Below are positions 58,309-64,000 of a stretch of 64,000 nucleotides of DNA, piece by piece (position 1 is the first letter of the stretch; every line of letters starts with the position of its first letter). Made by a program: the position numbers and the translations under genes. Source of the DNA: Halobacillus halophilus (GTDB lineage Bacteria; Bacillota; Bacilli; Bacillales; Halobacillaceae); contig NZ_JAIVAL010000002.1 in the NCBI RefSeq assembly GCF_020171985.1, positions 248,001 through 312,000 on the forward strand, in the 5' to 3' direction. The notes below the pieces were generated by a model, which was not told where the DNA came from, did not search any database, and saw only the letters and a list, made by a program, of their open reading frames with translations.

Positions 58309-58935
58309 TTATTCTGTTGTGTTCCCTTCTGCGGGAATAGGATGATTCCGGTAGATTTCAGCCAGGTGAGTGGTGTTGTATCCAAGCATTTTAACTCGGC
58401 TTTTAGTAAAGTCATTTTGTATACCTTCCGCTTCCATATATGATGGTCCTGGACCTGCTTCCCCTACCCAGTAAGCATCCACATTTGGCGGTATGGTAAA
58501 CCCAAGAGCTGCAAGCCGGTAAAGAATGCTTTCGGCTACCTTCTTAGCACCGTCTTCATTTCCCGTAATAACTATTCCAGCTACTTTGTTATAGAAAATA
58601 GGCTGACCCTTTTCATTGGTTTCACTTCCACTGCCGTTTAGTCTTTCAATTAAAGTGGTGGCAATGCTGCTTTGCTGCCCCAGCCAAATAGGAGATCCAA
58701 CGACTAAAATATCTGAGGCTTTTATCTTTTCTAAAACTTGCGGCCACTCATCTCCACCGCCTAAATCCGCGCTGATACCTGGTGGTATATGGTAGTCCGC
58801 CAAGCGAAGAGATTCATATTCTACGTCTTTTTTATCATAGATTTTCTCTACTTCTTCCCACAAGGCTTGTGTATTGGATGGTTCTTCCGACTTCTTTAAA
58901 GAAGTATTAATAAACAAAGCTTTTAGTTTACTCAT
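58309..58935 (-). CDS. Flavodoxin-like NAD(P)H-dependent FMN reductase
   Basis: 208-residue flavodoxin-fold protein of the FMN reductase group. It begins LKALFINTSLKKSEEPSNTQALW (FMN phosphate loop), followed by SDILVVGSPIWLGQQSSIATTLIERL, NKVAGIVITGNEDGAKKVAESILYRLAALGF and PPNVDAYWVGEAGPGPSYME. GGAGG precedes a double ATG; the second (58935) has the better spacing. It may reduce quinones or flavin; single gene. Confidence 0.84.
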   Translation of the reverse strand: MSKLKALFINTSLKKSEEPSNTQALWEEVEKIYDKKDVEYESLRLADYHIPPGISADLGGGDEWPQVLEKIKASDILVVGSPIWLGQQSSIATTLIERLNGSGSETNEKGQPIFYNKVAGIVITGNEDGAKKVAESILYRLAALGFTIPPNVDAYWVGEAGPGPSYMEAEGIQNDFTKSRVKMLGYNTTHLAEIYRNHPIPAEGNTTE

Positions 58936-59053
58936 CATTATTCCTCCTTCTTTCTTAATCTTTACTACACATTCCCACTTCCATTTTATAACAAACCTTG
59001 TGTTAGGCTCTGTAAGAAGGGGTGTCAATTAGATCCAATAAGGAGAGCCAATC

Positions 59054-59134
59054 ATGAGTCCAATGAACTTAAACAAACAAATTCCGGATTTTACACTGCC
59101 TTCCGTTATGGGAAAGGAGTTCTTATCTAAATAA
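59054..59134 (+). pseudogene. Remnant N-terminus of a redoxin/peroxiredoxin gene
   Basis: 26-codon frame with AAGGAGAG upstream, encoding a peptide that includes NKQIPDFTLPSVMGKEF, the usual start of AhpC/TSA or bacterioferritin-comigratory peroxiredoxins (PDFTLP). A stop follows LSK at the point where the family would continue; the next codons (YKKKPKVKIFHK) still look related, then a terminator begins. The rest of the gene is missing. Confidence 0.5.
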
Positions 59135-59167
59135 TATAAGAAAAAACCTAAAGTGAAAATATTCCAT

Positions 59168-59205
59168 AAAAAGAGCCGTTCCTATTGGATAGGAACGGCT
59201 CTTTG
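59168..59205 (-). terminator. Terminator of cstA
   Basis: Stem AAAGAGCCGTTCCTA / TAGGAACGGCTCTTT, T-rich on the minus strand, just after the cstA stop. Confidence 0.88.
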
Positions 59206-59211
59206 TTAAGA

Positions 59212-60657
59212 TTATCCGGCTTTTTTAGCCACCACTTCTTCATTTATCGTTTGTTTCTGTTTAATTAGCTGTCTAACGAACCATAAGGCCACAGCCGTCC
59301 ATATAACTGCACCGATAATCATGGAAGTGGAGTAAGCAAGCCCAAAACCTTCCGGTGCATAGAAAATGTAGGAACTCACGACGGCTGTCATGAAAAAAGC
59401 AGGTACACTGCAGATCCAATGAAATTTATGATTATTGAGTAAATACATAGCACCTGTCCATAGCATTACTGTAGCTACAACCTGATTCGACCATCCTACA
59501 TAGCGCCAAAGAAAGCTGTAATCCATCTGAGTTAATAAGAAAGCTGGAATAGCTACAGGAATGGCAAATAAAATCGGTACCCATTTCCCATTCAGTTCCT
59601 TGCTAAGAAGAGGTCTTACCGCATCTACAAGCATCATCCTTGAAGAACGCAGAGCGGTATCTCCTGTAGTGATCGGAAGAATAATCACACCAAGCACGGC
59701 AAGAACTCCCCCAAAGGTTCCAAGTGTAGTACTGCTGATCTCGTTCACGACACCGGCTGGTCCGCCTGCATCAAGCGCTGCTTGCAGGGCACCTGTACTT
59801 CCGAAAAACGTCATTCCAGCTGCAGCCCATATAAGGGCTATAATTCCTTCAGCAATCATGGCTCCAAAGAAAACTTTACGTCCTTCGCTTTCTTTTTTCA
59901 ATGTACGGGCAAGGATTGGACTTTGCGTACTATGAAAACCGGAGATAGCCCCGCAGGAAATTGTAACCATCAGCATTGGCCAGACCGGCAGTTCCTGAGG
60001 ATGCAAGTTACTTAGGGTAAGGTTAGGAATCGATTGGTCAAAAAAGAAAATCCCGATGCCTATCGAAACAGCCATAAAGATTAAAACTGCACCAAAGATC
60101 GGATATACCTTTCCAATAACTTTATTAACAGGCAGCACGGTAGCTACCAGGAAATAAGCAAAGATAATAATGATCGATGTAAAGAATCCAAGGGGCGTAA
60201 CCTCCGCCATTAACTGGGCAGGTCCTGCCGTAAAGGCTGCAGCGACGAGCACCATTAGTGCGATGGAAAGTAAATTAATGACTGTTTTTACCGGCTTGCC
60301 TAAATATTTACCGACTAATTCCGGATATTGAGCGCCTTTATGGCGAAGGGAAAGCATCCCGGAGAAGTAATCGTGCACTGCCCCTGCAAATATGGAACCT
60401 ATAACAATCCATATAAATGCTACAGGGCCGTACAATGCGCCTAATACAGCGCCAAAAATAGGGCCAAGTCCAGCAATATTAAGCAGTTGGATTAAGCTCG
60501 CTTTCCACCAGCTCATAGGCATAAAATCGAAGCCGTCATTTTTGGTATAAGCAGGAGTTTCCTGCTGATCATTTATACCAAAGATTCGCTCCACCACCTT
60601 CGCATAAACTATGTAACCGACAATAAGTAATAAGATGGAAGCGATAAATGTGACCAT
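59212..60657 (-). CDS. cstA: Carbon starvation protein CstA (pyruvate/peptide transporter)
   Basis: 481-residue membrane protein with about 12-14 helices, short form of CstA/BtsT. It contains GFDFMPMSWWKASLIQLLNIAGLGPIFGAVLGALYGPVAFIW near the N-terminus, HDYFSGMLSLRHKGAQYPELVGKYLG and SCGAISGFHSTQSPILARTL. The family imports pyruvate or peptides on carbon shortage. ATG 60657 has AAAGGAGG upstream; a longer in-frame start at 60726 lacks one. A cre-like site lies about 110 bp upstream. Confidence 0.92.
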   Translation of the reverse strand: MVTFIASILLLIVGYIVYAKVVERIFGINDQQETPAYTKNDGFDFMPMSWWKASLIQLLNIAGLGPIFGAVLGALYGPVAFIWIVIGSIFAGAVHDYFSGMLSLRHKGAQYPELVGKYLGKPVKTVINLLSIALMVLVAAAFTAGPAQLMAEVTPLGFFTSIIIIFAYFLVATVLPVNKVIGKVYPIFGAVLIFMAVSIGIGIFFFDQSIPNLTLSNLHPQELPVWPMLMVTISCGAISGFHSTQSPILARTLKKESEGRKVFFGAMIAEGIIALIWAAAGMTFFGSTGALQAALDAGGPAGVVNEISSTTLGTFGGVLAVLGVIILPITTGDTALRSSRMMLVDAVRPLLSKELNGKWVPILFAIPVAIPAFLLTQMDYSFLWRYVGWSNQVVATVMLWTGAMYLLNNHKFHWICSVPAFFMTAVVSSYIFYAPEGFGLAYSTSMIIGAVIWTAVALWFVRQLIKQKQTINEEVVAKKAG

Positions 60658-60765
60658 CGCTGAGCCTCCTTTCAAAAATGAATGTAAGGAGTATTCTAGC
60701 GAGACCAAGTGACAAAGACAACCCAAATTCCGAAAATTTATTTTTTTCTCTTTTTTTTCTTATCA

Positions 60766-60779
60766 TTAAAGCGTTTGCA
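60766..60779. promoter_or_regulatory. cre-like site upstream of cstA
   Basis: On the minus strand, TGCAAACGCTTTAA fits the CcpA consensus at 12 of 14 positions (mismatches at positions 3 and 13). Catabolite repression of cstA fits its starvation role. Confidence 0.45.
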
Positions 60780-60949
60780 TTAAAAATTGCTGTCATATAA
60801 GGAATGAAGATGTGTAAATTTTATTAGTTTATGAACTAATACTCTTAATATTCACCTAAGAAAGCTTCTTACTTTCAAAAATTTTTTCATTTTCTTACTT
60901 TCTGTCTCAGGTAAACGTTGTTGATTGCTTAGAGAATACTTATTACGCA

Positions 60950-61248
60950 ATAGGGCCGAATTGTGTAAGACTCCGTTTCAAGATAACTTGGGTCCGTTGC
61001 CTAAAATCGATGAGGGCGGCTGCGGAGGGGGATGATGGAGACTCCTGTGGGATGAACATGGTCGGTAAGATCACGGAAGGCGGAGCCTGAGGAAGGTTAC
61101 CACATATAGGAAGTTTGACTAAGATCGCCTCTTCCTGCGGCAACGTCGAACGACCCTGCGTCTTGCAGGACCGGAAAGCGAAATCATCCCCCAAAGGACT
61201 GTCCTCTCAACCTAAGTATCTCGAAATCAAGTCTTCAAGTAATGGGAG
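60950..61248 (-). repeat. Structured intergenic repeat, copy E
   Basis: About 300 bp; the copy B architecture in opposite orientation. It contains GGAGGGGGATGATGGAGAC, a GGTAA / TTACC stem around GCGGAGCCTGAGGAAGG, CGGCAACGTCGAACGACC, GGACCGGAAAGCGAAATC and an end matching GGTTGAGAGGACAGTCC of copy A when reversed. No gene; an 83-codon frame in it mirrors the one in copy B. Confidence 0.83.
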
Positions 61249-61329
61249 ATTTTCTATAAATCAAGGTTGGGATTTTTCAGTACCTCCTTTTATAAACAGG
61301 AACACTATAATTATTTCGGAGTTACTCAT

Positions 61330-61362
61330 AAAAAAGAACCTTTCCAGACTGGAAAGGTTTTG
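61330..61362 (-). terminator. Terminator of the Spo0E-like gene region
   Basis: Stem AACCTTTCCA / TGGAAAGGTT, followed on the minus strand by CTTTTTTAT. The plus-strand tail is weaker. Confidence 0.65.
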
Positions 61363-61379
61363 TCGATAAATAAAGAAAC

Positions 61380-61443
61380 TGCCACTTCAATGGAAAATGG
61401 TTAAGTTTCCCGCAGTCGTTTTTATACGACCATTGAAGTGGCA
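61380..61443. repeat. Inverted repeat
   Basis: 14-bp perfect arms TGCCACTTCAATGG (61380-61393) and CCATTGAAGTGGCA (61430-61443) around a 36-nt loop. It lies between the Spo0E-like gene and its likely terminator. It may be an additional 3' structure or the trace of a small mobile element. Confidence 0.6.
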
Positions 61444-61504
61444 TTAACCTAAACCTACCACAGCTCATTCTGTACATCAAGCTTATTAGGCAAGGAATGT
61501 TTCC

Positions 61505-61678
61505 TACTCTTGATTGGTTGGAAGATTGCGTTTGTATTTTCCGAATTTATTTAATAAATCATCCAGCTCTTGCGAGATTTCAACAAGCTCATCGTCGGTA
61601 GGATTCTGATTATAAATTTCATACATACGAATTCTAAGTTCTTCAATCTGTTTCTCTAAACGGGCTTTGTAGTCCAAA
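61505..61678 (-). CDS. Spo0E-like aspartyl-phosphate phosphatase
   Basis: 57-residue protein, too short for most gene finders, with a TTG start and GGAAGGGAG 7 nt upstream. It reads DYKARLEKQIEELRIRMYEI, then the loop QNPTDDELVEI and the Spo0E signature SQELDDLLNKF. Spo0E, YisI and YnzD dephosphorylate Spo0A~P and so delay sporulation. The two helices and SQELD motif match; the family usually has 55-85 residues. Single gene. Confidence 0.85.
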
Positions 61679-61888
61679 CTTCCACTCCCTTCCTGAAATT
61701 AATTTTCCCCAGCGCCTTCCCCTTAAACTTCCTATTGTACGATTTTATATTAAGAAATGATTGCAAATGATACTTTGCCGCAAACGTGAAATTTGTCGAT
61801 TATTGCCCAGGTAATAAATAGATCTATTTCTGATTTTTTTCAACTCGTGTTAGGATAGATTCATCTTTACAGTATAGGAGTGACTTTT

Positions 61889-62269
61889 ATGTTTAAGCCC
61901 ATTCAGACAGATCATGCGCCCGCCGCAATTGGTCCATATTCACAAGCTAGTGACCTTGGTAATTTAGTATTTATTTCAGGACAGATTCCTCTTGATCCTG
62001 TTTCTATGGAATTTGTCTCAGATGACGTTAAGGATCAGACTCATCAGGTAATGAAGAATGTTGGAGCAATCCTTGAAGAAGCTGGACTGTCTTATAAAAA
62101 TTTAGTTAAGATGAATATTTACCTGGATTCAATGGATGACTTCGCAACAGTCAATGACATCTATGCAAGTTATTTAAGTGAGCCTTATCCGGCGCGTGCT
62201 GCCGTAGAAGTCAGTCGACTTCCTAAAGGGGCTAAAGTAGAAATTGAAGCTATAGCATCCCGTCCATAA
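61889..62269 (+). CDS. ridA: RidA/YjgF enamine/imine deaminase
   Basis: 126-residue RidA-family protein that hydrolyses reactive 2-aminoacrylate-type enamines made by PLP enzymes. Features are APAAIGPYSQASDLGNLVFISGQIPLDP, VKMNIYLDSMDDF and YPARAAVEVSRLPKGAKVEIEAIA, with the catalytic Arg (about residue 105) in PARAAVEV. It forms a trimer in known cases. ATG 61889 has TAGGAG 8 nt upstream; an ATG three codons before has no ribosome binding site. Confidence 0.93.
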   Translation: MFKPIQTDHAPAAIGPYSQASDLGNLVFISGQIPLDPVSMEFVSDDVKDQTHQVMKNVGAILEEAGLSYKNLVKMNIYLDSMDDFATVNDIYASYLSEPYPARAAVEVSRLPKGAKVEIEAIASRP

Positions 62270-62271
62270 AG

Positions 62272-62302
62272 CAAAAGCAGAGCTCTGAAAGCTCTGCTTT
62301 TT
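62272..62302. terminator. Bidirectional terminator
   Basis: Stem AAAGCAGAGCT / AGCTCTGCTTT with T6 on the plus strand and A/T-rich flank on the other, shared with the converging HTH gene. Confidence 0.85.
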
Positions 62303-62532
62303 TAATCCTCATCTTTTACATCAGGGTCTTCTGGAATAGGTTCATTTAAATAATCTTGAATCATTTCCCTGTATTTCTCCATCTGTTCAATATGAGTACT
62401 AAATTGACTTTTATTAACAAGATACTGTTCACCATCATAAACGGCTCGGATTTTATTCCCCCTGATCATCTTTAACACATATTCCTCTGGTAAATCTAAA
62501 AATTCGGCTGTTTCTGTTAGGGTTAAATACAC
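62302..62532 (-). CDS. Excisionase-family helix-turn-helix protein
   Basis: 76-residue protein with an N-terminal MerR/excisionase-like HTH: YLTLTETAEFLDLPEEYVLKMIRGNKIRAVYDGEQYLVNKSQF. The C-terminal half is a charged helix and acidic tail (EPIPEDPDVKDED). It could bind DNA, but the same fold appears in chromosomal proteins unrelated to phages, and there is no integrase nearby. AAGGAG-like GGTGTAAAAG upstream is weak. Confidence 0.75.
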   Translation of the reverse strand: MYLTLTETAEFLDLPEEYVLKMIRGNKIRAVYDGEQYLVNKSQFSTHIEQMEKYREMIQDYLNEPIPEDPDVKDED

Positions 62533-62829
62533 TTTTACACCTTCTTTTCTCTCCTTTTATTATAAGGCATCAAACGATAAACCATAACCCTCTCCCACTC
62601 TTTTTTGAAAAACGGTTCCGTGTCTTTTTATCTCAGCACAATGCAGCAGTTTGGACGGAATCCCCTTTAGAATGCATCTCCTTTGCAGGACATCCATTTA
62701 CATTAGCAGGTATGATTCAATGGCAAATATTAGATTATTATTTTATCACCCTTTTTAGTTTCTATATTACAATAATAGGGAAACTCTTATTTGAAACCAT
62801 AGAAAAATTACTAAGTGAGGTGTTCGATC

Positions 62830-63684
62830 ATGAGTACTACTGCATCTTCAAATGCGCAGAAAGCTAAAGATGCTAAAGAGGAAATAAAACCGTGGATCCG
62901 ACGGCTGGCACGATTCGGTTATATGGCTAAAGGTGTTGTTTATGCCCTCGTAGGAATCCTTGCCTTTATGGCTGCTATCGGCGTGGGCGGTAAGACGACC
63001 GGTACCTCCGGCATGCTGAGATCCTTAGCAGGGGTACCTTCAGGCAACATCATTTTATGGATTATTGGAATTGGACTTATATGTTATATTGTCTGGGTTT
63101 TTATAAAGGCCATCAAAGACCCTACAAATGAAGGCACAGGTGCCAAAGGAATTATTTCCAGAATCGGTTATATGGTGAGCGGTGTCGTATATGGAGCCCT
63201 TGCACTCAACGCAATTAAAATTGCGTCCAATGCTGGAAGCAGCAGCGGTGGAGGTTCCAAGCAGACAATGTCTGCCAAACTGCTGGCTCAGCCATTTGGG
63301 GCCTGGATCATAGGAGCTATTGGAGTTATTATTATTGGATATGGTCTTTATGAATTTATTGGCGGGGCTACACAAAAGTTCCTAAAGAAATTCAGAACGG
63401 GCGAAATGGATCACCACGAATACAAAGTTGCTAAAAACTCCGGTACAGTAGGACTGATCGCGCGCGGATCTGTCCTGGGTCTCATCGGGTATTTCTTTGT
63501 ACAGACGGCCATTACTTCCGATCCAGATCAGGCAAAGGGGCTTGACGGTGCTCTTTCTGAAGTAGCTTCAAACCCGTTTGGTCAATGGATACTGGGTGTA
63601 GTAGCTGCAGGATTAATTCTTTACGGAGTTTACCAGATTATTCGAGGACGCTACGAGCATATGAGCTTCGGTAAAAGAAAATAA
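62830..63684 (+). CDS. DUF1206 membrane protein
   Basis: 284-residue protein with six transmembrane helices in three similar pairs: FGYMAKGVVYALVGILAFMAA, IGYMVSGVVYGALALNAIKIA and GLIARGSVLGLIGYFFVQTA each start a unit, with GxxxxGxxYxxxG spacing. This matches DUF1206, whose function is unknown. ATG 62830 is chosen, with GAGGTG 8 nt upstream. The 297-bp region before it holds the promoter; no other gene is convincing there. Confidence 0.84.
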   Translation: MSTTASSNAQKAKDAKEEIKPWIRRLARFGYMAKGVVYALVGILAFMAAIGVGGKTTGTSGMLRSLAGVPSGNIILWIIGIGLICYIVWVFIKAIKDPTNEGTGAKGIISRIGYMVSGVVYGALALNAIKIASNAGSSSGGGSKQTMSAKLLAQPFGAWIIGAIGVIIIGYGLYEFIGGATQKFLKKFRTGEMDHHEYKVAKNSGTVGLIARGSVLGLIGYFFVQTAITSDPDQAKGLDGALSEVASNPFGQWILGVVAAGLILYGVYQIIRGRYEHMSFGKRK

Positions 63685-63689
63685 ACATT

Positions 63690-63726
63690 AAAAAAGCCTT
63701 CCCATTCAAAATGGGAAGGCTTTTCT
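63690..63726 (+). terminator. Rho-independent terminator
   Basis: Stem AAAAGCCTTCCCAT / ATGGGAAGGCTTTT, 6 bp after the DUF1206 gene. Confidence 0.9.
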
Positions 63727-63912
63727 GATATATTGCTGCGAATATACCGACGACCACATTCGTCGTTTAGCATTAAAGCTTATACTCCGTCTTACGCAAA
63801 CAGCTCATCGCATAACTACTATACCACTGATCACCGAATATGACAATAGCCGTGCTTTAACACCATCTCATATGCTATACTAAACAAATTAATAAAGGTT
63901 CAGGAGGCTCTC

Positions 63913-64000
63913 ATGCTAACATTTGAAGAAAAAGTATCCATTATCGAAGAATTTGATGAATTGGATAGAAAAGAAGTTTCATTAGGACGTTTAAATTATC
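63913..64000 (+). CDS. Hypothetical protein, N-terminal part (cut by window edge)
   Basis: An open frame runs from ATG 63913 to the right edge with CAGGAGG at 5 nt. It starts MLTFEEKVSIIEEFDELDRK and continues EVSLGRLNY. It resembles a conserved Bacillaceae hypothetical protein, but only 29 residues are visible and I cannot name it. Confidence 0.6.
   Translation, partial: MLTFEEKVSIIEEFDELDRKEVSLGRLNY

Noticed and set aside
62302-62532. Prophage marker (excisionase-like protein)
   Set aside because: No integrase, attachment-site repeats or other phage genes in the neighbourhood.
62570-62829. Open frame of about 100 codons with hydrophobic stretches before the DUF1206 gene
   Set aside because: It has no usable start with a ribosome binding site and no family; it runs into the DUF1206 gene in another frame.
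1-64000. CRISPR arrays, tRNA and rRNA genes, complete insertion sequences
   Set aside because: No regularly spaced repeats, no cloverleaf or rRNA core sequences, and no transposase frames were found on reading.

Overview
The window looks like chromosome from a spore-forming, probably moderately halophilic member of the Bacillaceae, Halobacillus-like. Supporting signs are strong AGGAGG-type ribosome binding sites, frequent TTG and GTG starts, a CotY/CotZ spore coat gene, a Spo0E-like gene, an RsbR-type stressosome protein, T-box, SAM-I and TPP leaders, an osmostress-type proline operon (P5C reductase, glutamate kinase, glutamyl phosphate reductase) and an NhaC antiporter. The genus is inferred from gene content; no rRNA is present.

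Layout. 1-3.9 kb: end of an O-methyltransferase, a branched-chain aminotransferase, an alpha/beta hydrolase, a frameshifted PP2C-type phosphatase and a GNAT acetyltransferase. 4.0-12.8 kb: a tight nine-gene minus-strand acyl-CoA degradation operon behind a FadR-like operator. It pairs an ACAD10/11-type dehydrogenase with an ACAD10-type phosphotransferase and a divergent ComB-family phosphatase, which suggests 4-hydroxyacyl-CoA phospho-chemistry. 12.9-15.8 kb: a small LEA-like protein, a candidate small RNA, a spore coat gene, a DinB-like protein and an RsbR paralogue. 15.9-19.2 kb: proHJA-like operon. 19.9-27.6 kb: thioredoxin-like and DUF421 proteins, T-box-controlled argS, a DHA2 exporter, a small membrane protein, a poly-gamma-glutamate hydrolase, a TspO-related protein and a YkuK-like protein. 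27.6-37.0 kb: a peroxiredoxin-like protein, an orphan EutH, msrA behind a SAM-I riboswitch, an AIM24 protein, the ywrA-ywrB-ywrD cluster, a second DinB protein and NhaC. 37.1-51.6 kb: a PadR/HAAS/GNAT operon with a clear operator-promoter, an SMP-30 lactonase, PEP carboxylase, a PLD-like protein, a UPF0182 protein, glutamate dehydrogenase, FabI, a Dph6-like PP-loop protein and a C45-like hydrolase. 52.1-64 kb: an NDH-2-like oxidoreductase, an ATP-grasp protein, a TPP-riboswitch thiamine-precursor ABC operon ending in a TatD hydrolase, a flavodoxin-like reductase, a redoxin remnant, CstA, a Spo0E-like gene, RidA, a small HTH protein, a DUF1206 protein and the start of one more gene.

Links between genes. 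PEP carboxylase, glutamate dehydrogenase and proHJA together supply carbon and nitrogen for glutamate and proline, the usual compatible-solute precursors of a halophile. FadR-like, FapR-like and cre-like sites suggest separate control of lipid breakdown, lipid synthesis and carbon use.

The most unusual material is non-coding or contextual: five copies of a modular structured intergenic repeat (about 19.6, 31.3, 31.7, 51.7 and 61.0 kb) whose stems show compensatory base changes; the kinase/phosphatase/dehydrogenase operon; and the TatD hydrolase translationally coupled to thiamine-precursor transport. No CRISPR array, tRNA, rRNA, prophage or transposase was found.
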